Source: Thermogemmatispora aurantia
Lineage (GTDB): Bacteria > Chloroflexota > Ktedonobacteria > Ktedonobacterales > Ktedonobacteraceae
DNA: 64,000 bases
Reading direction: 5' to 3'
Assembly: GCF_008974285.1 (NCBI RefSeq)
Contig: NZ_BKZV01000001.1
Span: 1,146,117-1,210,116, forward strand
Below the pieces are notes generated by a model that searched no databases, was not told the origin of the DNA, and worked only from the letters and a program-made list of their open reading frames with translations. The position numbers and the translations under genes were made by a program. Positions 45,058 through 54,160 of the stretch are shown one piece after another. Each line of letters opens with the position of its first letter. The stretch's first letter is position 1.

Positions 45058-46212
45058 GTGCAGCCACAACACGATGAGCTGATCGGAGCAACACTCGGAA
45101 ACTATCGAATTCTGGCCCCACTGGGCCAGGGCGGCATGGCCCGCGTCTACCGCGCCCGACAGGAAAATCTGGACCGCGAGGTCGCCATCAAGGTGCTCCC
45201 GCCCTGGTACGCTGCAGATCGCAGCTTCGTCGAGCGTTTTAACCTCGAAGCCCGTCTGGTCGCTCGCCTCTCTCATCCCAATATCGTGACAGTCCACGAC
45301 GCCAGCGAGTATAACGGGCTGCTCTACATCGTCATGCAATTGGTCGACGGGGGAACGTTGAAGCAGCGGCTCGACCAGCTCCGCGCCCAGGGGAAGACGA
45401 TGGACTTGGCTGAGGCAGCGCACATCTTTCGCCAGCTCGCCGATGCCCTCAGCTATGCCCACGACCAGGGCATTATTCATCGCGATGTCAAACCTGTCAA
45501 TGTGCTGATGGACCGCTCAGGCCGCCCTATCCTCTCAGACTTCGGCATCGCCAAGGTCCTGGCAAGCAGCCATGAGCAGCTGACACGCCCGGGCGCCGGC
45601 GTCGGCACCCCTGAATACATGTCCCCAGAACAATGTATGGGCGGGCAGATCGACGGACGAGCCGATATCTATGCGCTGGGCGTGATGCTCTATGAGGCCC
45701 TGACCGGACGCACGCCCTTCATCGGCGATAACTATCCAGCTCTGGCCCACAGCCACCTCTACGAACCACCATCTCCACCAAGTCGCTTTAATCCCACTCT
45801 TCCCCCTCCGGTGGAACGAGTGATCTTGACGGCCCTGATGAAGGACCCTGCTCAGCGCTACCAACGAGCCAGCGAGCTGGCCGATGCTCTCGACCTGGCT
45901 CTCCACGCCACTGGTCGGTTGCCAGCTTATCAACCAGCCTATCCAAGGGAGCGCTTCGCCTCAGCGGCTCCTCAGCTTGCTCAGGCAGCCCCAGCCGCTT
46001 CACCGGGCCTGTCTGTCGCACCCGGAACTGCCCAACCACGTACAACTGGCTATCTCTGCCCAAATTGCCAGCATCTCAATAAACCCCACATGCGCTACTG
46101 TACTCGCTGCGGCTGCCCGATCAACCAGTGCCCCGGCTGCGGGCGTATCCACCTGGCCAGTACCCGCTTCTGTACCGCCTGTGGACACGCTCTTTCTCCT
46201 GTCCCTGTTTAA
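45058..46212 (+). CDS. Ser/Thr protein kinase with C-terminal double zinc ribbon
   Basis: 384 residues from a GTG start after GGGGTGAG. Complete kinase core: GQGGMARVYRA, catalytic Lys in VAIKVLP, IIHRDVKPVN, LSDFGIA, SPE. A Pro/Ala linker follows, and the last ~55 residues hold four CxxC pairs (CPNC, CTRCG, CPGCG, CTACG), a double zinc ribbon. No transmembrane helix, no FHA. Zinc ribbons at this place often mediate protein or nucleic-acid contacts. Its stop codon overlaps, on the other strand, the stop codon of the response regulator gene. Confidence 0.94.
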   Translation: MQPQHDELIGATLGNYRILAPLGQGGMARVYRARQENLDREVAIKVLPPWYAADRSFVERFNLEARLVARLSHPNIVTVHDASEYNGLLYIVMQLVDGGTLKQRLDQLRAQGKTMDLAEAAHIFRQLADALSYAHDQGIIHRDVKPVNVLMDRSGRPILSDFGIAKVLASSHEQLTRPGAGVGTPEYMSPEQCMGGQIDGRADIYALGVMLYEALTGRTPFIGDNYPALAHSHLYEPPSPPSRFNPTLPPPVERVILTALMKDPAQRYQRASELADALDLALHATGRLPAYQPAYPRERFASAAPQLAQAAPAASPGLSVAPGTAQPRTTGYLCPNCQHLNKPHMRYCTRCGCPINQCPGCGRIHLASTRFCTACGHALSPVPV

Positions 46213-46709
46213 TGCACTTTGATAGAAACATTCATCTTTTCATCTTTGCCAGGCTGAACAAGCTGCTCCAGAATACGCCGCTGCTGCAGCAGACGCTTCT
46301 GGAGCAGCGAAAGCAGCGCTTCATCGCTCATAGCCAGAATACTGCGAATGCGCTCAACCAGAACACTTGGCTGTGTCGGCTTGGTCAAATAGTCGACCGC
46401 CCCCTCCTCCAAGCCGCGCACCTGCTCGCTCAGGCGAGTCGAGGCGGTCAATACCAGGACACGAATGGGGGGACTAAACTTGTTGGCTCGCAGCCAATGC
46501 AGTACCTCCCAGCCAGAGATAGGCCGCATGTTCAGATCGAGAACGATGAGCTGAGGACCAAAGCTGGGCACCAGCTCCATTGCCTCCTTCCCACTGCGCG
46601 CCCCACGTACCTCAAAGTGAGCATAGGACAGAAAAAGACTGAGGACATGAAGAATAGCTTCGTCATCCTCAACAATGAGAATTTTTGGCTTTCGCTCTTG
46701 AACAGACAT
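46209..46709 (-). CDS. Response regulator receiver protein
   Basis: 166 residues from the ATG at 46709 (an upstream in-frame start would add 34 non-homologous residues). Receiver domain with acidic pair EDD (14-16), phospho-acceptor Asp58 in LIVLDLNM, Thr in VLVLTAS, and Lys110 in YLTKP. After the receiver only ~45 residues follow: a basic, Gln/Leu-rich coiled helix, no DNA-binding or enzymatic output domain. It lies 133 bp downstream of the GAF histidine kinase on the same strand, its likely partner. Signalling by protein contact, as in CheY or Spo0F, is inferred. Confidence 0.92.
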   Translation of the reverse strand: MSVQERKPKILIVEDDEAILHVLSLFLSYAHFEVRGARSGKEAMELVPSFGPQLIVLDLNMRPISGWEVLHWLRANKFSPPIRVLVLTASTRLSEQVRGLEEGAVDYLTKPTQPSVLVERIRSILAMSDEALLSLLQKRLLQQRRILEQLVQPGKDEKMNVSIKVH

Positions 46710-46842
46710 GTCATCACCTTCTCCCAACCGCGGGGCAGCCAGAAAAGGCCCACGAGGAGCCACGGCCAGCATCCTCTGATGGAAAGACCAGCCTGGCACA
46801 AGACAAGACAATAAGCCAGCTTACCTGCGCGGCTTACGCGAC

Positions 46843-48978
46843 TTACGAGGCGAGAGCATGCGTGCGTGTCAAGGGGAAGCGCACCTCCGCCACCGTATAG
46901 CCTCCACAGATCGGCTTGAGGCCAGGCGTGTTAGCCGGTGGTTCCAGCTCGGTCACACGCCGTAGACTGAAACGCCCACGCAGATCAGCAAGCAAATTGC
47001 GAATCAGCGAGAGGCCCAGCCCCTCACCGCTTTCTTCTTCCTCCAGGGGCTTCTTCGGCCCTCTCCCCGTATCAATGACCTCGACCACAACCATGCCTTC
47101 CTCCTCACGTCCCCTCACCAACACCGTTCCCTCGGTCAAATCAGCCATACCATGCTTAATGGCATTCGAGACCATCTCATTGAGCACCAGGGCCAGAATC
47201 GTGACCGCCCGAGAGGGAATCACGATCGGACATGGCTCAACCTTAAAGGTAATATGAGCATCCGGTGGACTGAGATTCGCGCTGGCCACACCGACTATCT
47301 TGCGTGCAATATCATCAACTCGCGCCTCACTAAGATCCTCATGCGCCAGCAGATCGTGGGTGGCCGCTAGCCCCTGAACCCGATTGACGCTCTCGGCCAG
47401 GGTATTGCCAACCTCGGGCGAGCGTGTCCGCCGGCGCTGTAGTGAGAGAATGCCGGCCACTGTGGCCAGGTTGTTCTTGACCCGGTGGTGCAGCTCGCGC
47501 AAGAGCATCGACTTCAGCTCCAGACCGCGCCGCGTCTCCTCATAGAGGCGCGCATTCTCAATAGCAATGGCGGCCTCATTCGCAAAGGTCACCACCAGCT
47601 GCATCTGCTCAGGACTTAGCAGATGCCTGTGGCTACTATAGATACAGATACATCCCAAAACTTTTCTTTTTACTTCCAGCGGCACACAAAGAACCGAGTG
47701 GATCTCAGATGAAATGAAGGGATCAGCGCGCAGAAAACATTTCTCATCCTGCTGGAAACAGTCGACGAGCATAATCGGGCGCCCCGTCTGGACGGCGCGC
47801 CCTGCGCAGCACTCGCCTACTTTGACACGTGCCTGCTGGATCTGGCTGCCGCCAAAGCCATAGTGGGCCAGGATGTGCAGCGTCTGCGTCTCGGCATCCA
47901 GCTCAAAGATACATGAGCGCTCGGCGCCGCTGAGATGCACCGCCTGAGTGGTGATCATTTGCAACACTTCGTCGAGATTCAAGGTGCGCGCAATGACAGT
48001 GGTGACACGGTGAATAGTCGCCAGCTCGTGAACCTTGCGCCGCAGCTGCTCATCGGTTTGCTCGTAGAGGCGCCCGTTTTCGACATTGATGGCAATGATC
48101 CCCGCTACCACCTCTAGAAAGTTGATCTCGTCGGGCGTGAAGTCGCGCGGCTCCTCCGACTGCACGCTGATGACCCCAATCAGGCGCTCGACTGAGCCAA
48201 AGAAGATGATCGGGAGCGCCATCAAGCCGTGATACTCTGTATCGTAGGTGGTGGCCTCAGCTGCAAAGTTCGGGTCGCCCATGACGTCGCGAACCAACAG
48301 GGGATGGCCTTTATCAGCCACCCAGCCACTGTATCCCTCACCCAGACGTAAGGTGAAATGCATGCCCCCAAGCGGGCGCGGGCCATTGGTCGCCCGCAGC
48401 GTTAGCAAGCGCTGCAACTCGTCGTAAAAGAAGATCGCGCACAGCGAGACCTGCAGCTCCTCCGCCACAATGCGCGCCGTCACTTCCAGCGTCTGATCAA
48501 GGTCCATGCTGGAGTTGTTAATGCCGTTGATGCGCTGCAGAGCCAGGAGACGCCGGCTGTTGCGTTCCAACGCGCGCCGCTGTTCATCAGCGATCCGGCT
48601 CACCGCCTCCTGATAGCCGTGAGTCAGCGCCAGCGAGCAGGCCGACTGGAGCCGGTAGAGGCGAGCAAGCGCTGCGGCCAGCCACTGGGGCTGGTCAGTA
48701 AAAATAGCCTGCAACTCCTCGCTGAGGGCATCGATATAGACCTGCATGGCTTCCAGGCGGGCGTCTAATCTCCCCCCCTGCTCCGCCAGCCAGCGCCCCG
48801 AGCGCTCAAAGCGACTCTGCAGCCCGGCCTCATCTTCTCCTACTAGCGCCTGCAAGAACAGCCAGGCATCGCTCCCTTCTTCGGGACCAGAGCTTGCGCC
48901 GGAGGCCCGTTGTAAGCATATCTGTAACCGTGAGAGGTGTTGGCCAAGCACCTGCTCCACTTCACACTGTTGCGACAC
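46843..48978 (-). CDS. Soluble GAF-domain sensor histidine kinase (HisKA_2/PdtaS type)
   Basis: 711 residues, no membrane helix, GTG start. Residues 1-150 form a helical bundle resembling RsbRD-type sensor modules. Two GAF domains follow (~165-310 and ~335-480); the second has several Cys residues (GECCAGRA, DCFQQDEKC) that could bind a cofactor or respond to redox. The dimerisation/phospho-acceptor box is ELHHRVKNNLATVAGILSLQ, the HisKA_2/HWE-like type, followed by a HATPase with LVLNEMVSNAIKHG and GLGLSLIRNL. The response regulator gene follows directly. A minus-strand TATAAT near 49172-49177 may be its -10, giving a leader of ~190 nt. Confidence 0.92.
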   Translation of the reverse strand: MSQQCEVEQVLGQHLSRLQICLQRASGASSGPEEGSDAWLFLQALVGEDEAGLQSRFERSGRWLAEQGGRLDARLEAMQVYIDALSEELQAIFTDQPQWLAAALARLYRLQSACSLALTHGYQEAVSRIADEQRRALERNSRRLLALQRINGINNSSMDLDQTLEVTARIVAEELQVSLCAIFFYDELQRLLTLRATNGPRPLGGMHFTLRLGEGYSGWVADKGHPLLVRDVMGDPNFAAEATTYDTEYHGLMALPIIFFGSVERLIGVISVQSEEPRDFTPDEINFLEVVAGIIAINVENGRLYEQTDEQLRRKVHELATIHRVTTVIARTLNLDEVLQMITTQAVHLSGAERSCIFELDAETQTLHILAHYGFGGSQIQQARVKVGECCAGRAVQTGRPIMLVDCFQQDEKCFLRADPFISSEIHSVLCVPLEVKRKVLGCICIYSSHRHLLSPEQMQLVVTFANEAAIAIENARLYEETRRGLELKSMLLRELHHRVKNNLATVAGILSLQRRRTRSPEVGNTLAESVNRVQGLAATHDLLAHEDLSEARVDDIARKIVGVASANLSPPDAHITFKVEPCPIVIPSRAVTILALVLNEMVSNAIKHGMADLTEGTVLVRGREEEGMVVVEVIDTGRGPKKPLEEEESGEGLGLSLIRNLLADLRGRFSLRRVTELEPPANTPGLKPICGGYTVAEVRFPLTRTHALAS

Positions 48979-49371
48979 GTCCTGTCACCCTGTTCTGGTT
49001 ACTGCCTCTCTTGCAAGCCACGGATGGAAGATGCGCCTTTTCCTCTGAGGGCGAGGACCAGATATTCTCAGGTCAACCAGGCCAGATGTCTTATCCGACC
49101 TTTCTGCTTCAGAGAGATGTGCTATCCTCTGCCCGTGGTACTTCAGCAGCGACCGCTACGAACTTGAACCACATTATATCATAGATAGCGGCCAGTATAT
49201 AGCTGTCTGGTCTTCTCCAGGCTTTTCCCTCCAGCGGGCCTTCCCACGGCCTGTCTTTGATAGCCTTTTCAGGGGAAGAGCCGCCCGCTGGTTCATCCTT
49301 CGACCGTTACTAAAAAAGTAACGGGAAATAACGCTGAGATCACTCGTGAGCATGTATGGGAGAAACAACCG
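48979..49371. other. Divergent intergenic region kinase / zinc-ribbon protein
   Basis: It contains a minus-strand TATAAT (about 49172-49177) for the histidine kinase gene. An inverted repeat, CCGTTAC (49304-49310) with GTAACGG (49318-49324) around an A-rich loop, lies 48 bases before the zinc-ribbon gene, a possible operator or leader hairpin. No coding sequence. Confidence 0.5.
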
Positions 49372-50412
49372 ATGAGAAGGTGCTCGCACTGCGGCCTGTC
49401 GCTCTCGCCAACCTGGACAGATAGCCGCTGCCCCCGCTGTGGCTCTGTCCTGGGCCAGGTCCCCCCATCATCACCGTCCCTGGCCCCTGATTGGGCAGCG
49501 CCTTTTGAATACCAATGGGGAGCCGTCCCGACCCCTATGCCCCAGGCCCAGCCTGGCAGCGCAGGGTCAGTCCCAACTTCTGTTCAACAAATGCCTTTCC
49601 CGAGCTGGCCTCAGTCCGGGCCGGCTCCTCAGCCAACTCCGCTGCCGCTAGGAGGTGGAGACTGGAACGACGTCGATCCCGCCAGCCCAACCACTGTCTT
49701 CCAGCCCCAGCTGGTACAACAACCGCCCCAACCACAAACGCCGCTCTGGCTCCCCGGGTCTCCACCTCAGCCAGGTGCGTCCCCGCAGGAGTTCTCGCCT
49801 GCTACTCCAGCCACTGCGGGCACAGCCTTCACTGCTCCTTCTTATCGTCCCAGCCATGTGCGCCTGGGCTTCTTCACTTCAGCCGCTTGCCTGGTGACGG
49901 CTGCCATTATCCTGCTCTTTGTCTGGTTCATGGCCACCAATATGGTGGTAAACCCCACCGGGGGCAGCGCCAGCTTGCAGAACGCAGTGACCGCCACGGC
50001 AAGCCATAACGGCCCGGCTACACCGCTGGCTAGCGCTACCGCCTCCCCTTCCACGACAGCGCTGCCCGGCCAGGCTTATATTGATCAGCCCCAGCTGGCC
50101 AGCGCCGTCAATACACAGACAGGCCAGCCTAGCCAGGTGACAACAACTTTTAAGACCAATCAAGCCATCTACGTCACTTTTGCTCTCCATCCACATGGGC
50201 AGGCAGGTGCTGTCTGCGTTTACTGGTATCTCAACGGCAATAGTGTGACTAACTTTGCTTTCCCTGTCAGGCCCTACAGCCAAACTGGCTACTCCTATGC
50301 CATTTATGGTCAGCCCGGGACAGGAAGCGTCGATCTCTACTGGGCAAGCACAACGCAATGTACGGACCGCGTCCTGGCCCAGCACGTTACCTTTACGGTT
50401 GTGGCTGGATGA
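49372..50412 (+). CDS. Zinc-ribbon, single-pass membrane protein with exported beta domain (copy 1)
   Basis: 346 residues; GGGAG before the ATG. N-terminal zinc ribbon with two CxxC pairs (CSHC at 4-7, CPRC at ~20-23), then a long Pro/Gln-rich cytosolic linker (25-165), one transmembrane helix (about 170-192, ACLVTAAIILLFVWFMA), a Ser/Thr/Ala stalk outside, and a C-terminal ~110-residue beta domain (TTFKTNQAIYVTF, YWYLNGNSV, SVDLYWASTTQC, VTFTV). The same order occurs in the gene at 50796. Type of domain is not one I can name; it looks Ig- or lectin-like. Possibly a sensor or adhesin. Orientation is predicted. Confidence 0.82.
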   Translation: MRRCSHCGLSLSPTWTDSRCPRCGSVLGQVPPSSPSLAPDWAAPFEYQWGAVPTPMPQAQPGSAGSVPTSVQQMPFPSWPQSGPAPQPTPLPLGGGDWNDVDPASPTTVFQPQLVQQPPQPQTPLWLPGSPPQPGASPQEFSPATPATAGTAFTAPSYRPSHVRLGFFTSAACLVTAAIILLFVWFMATNMVVNPTGGSASLQNAVTATASHNGPATPLASATASPSTTALPGQAYIDQPQLASAVNTQTGQPSQVTTTFKTNQAIYVTFALHPHGQAGAVCVYWYLNGNSVTNFAFPVRPYSQTGYSYAIYGQPGTGSVDLYWASTTQCTDRVLAQHVTFTVVAG

Positions 50413-50795
50413 CTGGTTGCTTTGCTCGGAAGCCTTGCCCCGGTAACCTGGTGTGGTGGCCGGTCTCTCACCCGCTTCTGATTCGGCAAGGAGTAAATCT
50501 GTCGCAAAATGATCCCCTTGCCAGCGTTTTCTCTAAAGGTGGCTAGAAGCAGCCACCTGGCAGCCGCGATGACGCGTGCTATATTGAGAGAGCAGCAAGC
50601 CAGGCCGGGGGTGAGCTGAAAAGGGAAAGTGGCAGGGGGGTTAGCAGAGAAGCAGGCTAGGGTCAAGCTAAGTCGGTAGAAGGAATGCCCCAGGCGGGCG
50701 TCTCCAGCGTCTCAGAAGGTTCTGGACCACGGCACAGCTTTGGTTCTGACGAACGCCCACCGGCTGCTGGTCTACTTGAGTGAGGAGGTTTTCCC
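50413..50795 (+). other. Intergenic region between the twin zinc-ribbon genes
   Basis: About 380 bases. No clear promoter pair, terminator or protein-like frame is visible. GAGGAGG (50782-50788) is the ribosome binding site of the following gene. Confidence 0.4.
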
Positions 50796-51704
50796 ATGCA
50801 ATGCAATCGTTGCGGGGCAGCGCTCCCTACAGGAGCCGCCTCGTGCCCGGTCTGCGGCAATCCTACACCCTATAACCTTGCTAGCCAGACCCCCTATGAC
50901 CCTACTGTGGCCGCTATTCCATCCCAGGGGACTCCCCCTCCGCCGCCGGCTACTAACTACGGCCCCCAGGGGAGTTCTCCCTATGGCCCGCCAAGCATGC
51001 CTACCGATCCCTATAGCCCCTCCCCCGTAGGACCCTATGTACCTGGCGGCCCAGGCCCCTACGGCCCACCCCCTACCCCACCACGCAAGAGCAACCTCGG
51101 CAAGGTGCTGCTCATCGTCGGCGCAGTGCTGCTGGTTATCGTCGCAGCCTGCTGTGGCGGTTTCTTCATTATAGCACGCAATGCCTCTAATAATGTAGTT
51201 AGCAGCATTAATGCGACTGCCACCGCTATTGCCGCGACAGCTTCGGCAGAGGAGGGCACAGCCAGTAGCCTGCTGACCCCAACGACCACCGTGGCTCCTA
51301 CCACCTCGGCCCCCTCTAACCAGCAAGGCCCCTCACCATCCGGTTCGCCCATTGCTACTTCGGCAAGTGCCATCGTCACTAAGGTACAGATGGCCGATCA
51401 GGTGAACGATGTGACGCCAACCCATCTAACCTCAACCTTTAAAACGCACCAAACCATTTATGCCACTTTTGAGATAAAGAGTGGCAACAGTGGATATATG
51501 GTAGCCAAATGGTATCTTAACAATGTACATGCATTTGATAACAAAGTATTGCAGGTGAAACCAGGCTACGACGCAGGTTACTTCGCCGGCTATTACAACC
51601 TGGCTGGTCAGGGAGCGGTCGAGATCTACTGGTGCACTACCTCTGACTGCAGCGACGCTCAACTAGCCCAGGTGGCCACCTTCACTGTCGAGGAGAGCAG
51701 CTAA
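50796..51704 (+). CDS. Zinc-ribbon, single-pass membrane protein with exported beta domain (copy 2)
   Basis: 302 residues, start preceded by GAGGAGG. It repeats the plan of the gene at 49372: zinc ribbon (CNRC and CPVC), Pro/Tyr/Gly-rich linker (25-95), transmembrane helix (VLLIVGAVLLVIVAACCGG, ~103-121), Ala/Thr/Ser stalk, and a C-terminal domain aligned by STFKTHQTIYATF, KWYLNN, GAVEIYWCTTSDC and ATFTV. The linker and stalk are unrelated in sequence to copy 1, so only the ends are under selection. Tandem duplication followed by divergence is inferred. Likely ligand-binding envelope protein with a cytosolic zinc module. Confidence 0.83.
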   Translation: MQCNRCGAALPTGAASCPVCGNPTPYNLASQTPYDPTVAAIPSQGTPPPPPATNYGPQGSSPYGPPSMPTDPYSPSPVGPYVPGGPGPYGPPPTPPRKSNLGKVLLIVGAVLLVIVAACCGGFFIIARNASNNVVSSINATATAIAATASAEEGTASSLLTPTTTVAPTTSAPSNQQGPSPSGSPIATSASAIVTKVQMADQVNDVTPTHLTSTFKTHQTIYATFEIKSGNSGYMVAKWYLNNVHAFDNKVLQVKPGYDAGYFAGYYNLAGQGAVEIYWCTTSDCSDAQLAQVATFTVEESS

Positions 51705-51715
51705 CCCGGGCTCAG

Positions 51716-51774
51716 ACGGGCGTGGGCCACTACAGCGCTCGATCTGCCGAGCGAGTAGCGCACCTCACGCCCGT
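51716..51774. repeat. Inverted repeat between convergent genes
   Basis: ACGGGCGTG (51716-51724) is complementary to CACGCCCGT (51766-51774), with an inner CTCG/CGAG hairpin. It lies between the stop codons of two convergent genes and may terminate either transcript, though no T-run follows. Confidence 0.6.
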
Positions 51775-51866
51775 GAGCCTGGCAGCTCTGTTCAGCCAAT
51801 CAGCAGCAGTGGAGGAGTGTATGCTTGTGGCTCCTCTCCTCAACCTGAGCCCGGAGAGGAGGAGGG

Positions 51867-52820
51867 CTAGTCGTTGGATAGGCCTTCGCTGACAAAAGGA
51901 GCCAGGGCGGCCCTCAGCTGGGCGAGTTCCTGTCCGTCCAAGGGCAAGACCGGCGAGCGCGGCGGCCCTCCATAGCCTCGGAGCAGCTGCAGGGCGGCCT
52001 TGAGCCCGGCTACACTGTAGGTCGTGGTCAGTAGAGTATTGAGTGCTACCAGGCGAGCTTGTAGGCGGCGGGCCTCTTCGAGACAGCCGGAGGCAAAAAG
52101 AGTCTGGACGCGACAAACCTGCTGTGGCAGAACGTTGGCCAAGGCAGGTACTCCTCCCCGCGCTCCGACCGCCAGCGCCGGTAGCAGAAAGCCAGCACTG
52201 CCAGCTAGCACAGCGAAATCGGGACGGCTGGCGTCCAGCTGGCCCACGATCTGGGCCAGCTTGGCAATGTTGCCAGCGCTATCTTTGAGGCCGATGATAT
52301 TGGGGTGCTCCTCGGCCAGGCGGCAAATCAGCGACGCCTCCATGTCCAGACCTGCCGTATTGGCTGGCATATTGTAAATCACAACGGGCAGAGGAGAATA
52401 GTTAGCGACTGCCCGATAATGTGCCAGCAGCGCTGCCCCAGTCATCCGCCCACGGAAATAGAAGGGGGGTAGCACTAGTACAGCATCGGCCCCCGCGCGA
52501 GCCGCTCGCTCGCAGCCAGCGATAGTAGCCCGCGTCGACTGCTCACCACAGCCGGCGAGCAACTGAAGTCGGAAACGTGCTTTCTCTTTTGGGTGGTCCA
52601 GCTGGTCAATGACTTGACGTGCCGTGCGAATGACCTGTTCGCGCTCCTCGCTGGTCAAATGGGGCGCTTCGCCATTCGAGCCAAGAACCACATAACCGGC
52701 GATATCGCTCTCGGCCAGCCAGCGGAGGTGGTCCTCCAGCGTCGCCAGGTCAAGCTCTTCGTCGGGAGTGAAGAACGTCGGAACCGGCGGATAAATCCCC
52801 TGTAAATGCAAGGCAGACAT
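51867..52820 (-). CDS. DHDPS/HOGA-family aldolase
   Basis: 317 residues, class I aldolase of the dihydrodipicolinate synthase family. Schiff-base Lys179 is in IIGLKDS and the catalytic Tyr149 in VVIYNMP. The carboxylate-binding loop reads GSNGE (48-52) rather than GTTGE; that form is typical of 4-hydroxy-2-oxoglutarate aldolases (HOGA1) and related sugar-acid aldolases, so I do not call it dapA. No lysine-biosynthesis gene is adjacent. GAGGG lies 11 bases before the ATG. It stands between the twin membrane proteins and the J-domain gene, with no obvious link to either. Confidence 0.9.
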   Translation of the reverse strand: MSALHLQGIYPPVPTFFTPDEELDLATLEDHLRWLAESDIAGYVVLGSNGEAPHLTSEEREQVIRTARQVIDQLDHPKEKARFRLQLLAGCGEQSTRATIAGCERAARAGADAVLVLPPFYFRGRMTGAALLAHYRAVANYSPLPVVIYNMPANTAGLDMEASLICRLAEEHPNIIGLKDSAGNIAKLAQIVGQLDASRPDFAVLAGSAGFLLPALAVGARGGVPALANVLPQQVCRVQTLFASGCLEEARRLQARLVALNTLLTTTYSVAGLKAALQLLRGYGGPPRSPVLPLDGQELAQLRAALAPFVSEGLSND

Positions 52821-52939
52821 GTCTCTTCTTTCCCTCTGCTAGGCCATACATACACTACTGGCCGAATCCCTTGGGCGGCGAGGCGGCGAGGAAGAGGCCC
52901 GGAGCGTGCAGCCACCAGAGCCAGGTCGGCCTCCCTCCC

Positions 52940-53869
52940 TTAGTGGATGAGAGTGGTCAGCGCCATGAAGCTCAGTGCCGCAACCACCGCGAGAAGGAAG
53001 ACCAGCGCCAGGAGAAAAGAGAGACCACGCCGCCGCGCTGCCGCTGCGCGCTCCCGCTCAAGACGCGCATCCTCAGCAGGGCACCATTGAGGACGGGCGC
53101 AATAAGGACAGAGCGGAAAAAGCTCGTAGGGTTGACAGAGTCTGCCCCCACCATAGCGATAGCCGCCGATCTCATAGCGAATCTGCTCACTCTCGAAGAC
53201 AGCCCGACAGTGAACACAGCGCAACAGCAGATATTCCGTCCAGTCATAGGCTTGACAACGTGGGCAGGCCACTCTCTGCGTGGGAGCCAATACTGTTCCC
53301 GCGGGCGCAGACCAGCGATGGTGGCAGCGATGGCAATAGCAAACATCACCCTCTGGTGTCCCTACAGCCGTCGAGAGCCGCAAGTGGAGCGCCCCATCTT
53401 TGCGAGCCTGGCCACCGCTGACGCTGCCGCGCAGCAGCCCCTGCTCTCTCAAGGTGGCCGCCTGCTTAGCGTCCAGACTATAGATGATCTGGCCTAGATA
53501 GATGGTCGCCGGGCCATCCAGCGCGGGGAAATCATAATGGCGTTGGCGATCGCGACGGGCCTGCGGAGAAACCTCAGCTTTAGTCGCTTTGGTAGAGGTG
53601 GAGCCTTTACCCTCCGCATGCGGAGAGTGATCGGCTCTTGCCAAGCCAAGCTGCTGCCGGCGACGCTCATCGTAGGCTCGTCTTAGTTCAGCATCGCTGA
53701 GCGTCTGATAGGCCTCCAGAATCAGACGCATGCGCTCCTCAGCATCCTCGCCCTTATAGACATCAGGGTGATAGCGAAGCGCCAACTTTTTGAAAGCAGC
53801 CTTGATCTCAGCAGGAGAGGCGCCGGCCTCTACCCCCAACACAGCATAGTAGTCGACAAAAGAACTCAT
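52940..53869 (-). CDS. Membrane-tethered J-domain protein with zinc-binding cysteines
   Basis: 309 residues. The N-terminal J domain (5-68) has an intact HPD (34-36), so it can stimulate a DnaK ATPase. There is no G/F region or DnaJ peptide-binding domain; instead a central module (~125-255) carries four CxxC knuckles (CHRC, CPRC, CVHC, CPYC). A basic stretch (RLERERAAAARRR) precedes a C-terminal transmembrane helix (~283-303), so it should be a tail-anchored protein with the J domain in the cytosol. A membrane-localised Hsp70 recruiter is inferred. No DnaK gene is nearby. Confidence 0.88.
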   Translation of the reverse strand: MSSFVDYYAVLGVEAGASPAEIKAAFKKLALRYHPDVYKGEDAEERMRLILEAYQTLSDAELRRAYDERRRQQLGLARADHSPHAEGKGSTSTKATKAEVSPQARRDRQRHYDFPALDGPATIYLGQIIYSLDAKQAATLREQGLLRGSVSGGQARKDGALHLRLSTAVGTPEGDVCYCHRCHHRWSAPAGTVLAPTQRVACPRCQAYDWTEYLLLRCVHCRAVFESEQIRYEIGGYRYGGGRLCQPYELFPLCPYCARPQWCPAEDARLERERAAAARRRGLSFLLALVFLLAVVAALSFMALTTLIH

Positions 53870-54160
53870 CGGGTGCCCATCTCAGCATCCAGCTCGTGGA
53901 GCATGCCGCCCGGTTTTTTTCTAACGGTACGTATGATACCACAGAGAAGATACGCATGAGCCATGCCTTTGTTTCAGTTCCAGGAGACCGACCTGGCCCA
54001 GAGAGGATCTGAGCACAGTGGCGTCCAACGAGCATCAGCCGCGCAGGCGCTATCAAGCCGGTCGTCATGCCGCTTCAGGTGGCACTGGACCAGGGGCCGC
54101 AAGAGACAACAGGTAAGCAACTGGAGGAGAATCCAGTCCTGGTCAGGTGCAAGGCAGTCT

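Noticed and set aside
51867..52820. Calling the aldolase dapA
   Set aside because: The GSNGE loop and the lack of lysine-pathway neighbours favour a HOGA-type or sugar-acid aldolase.
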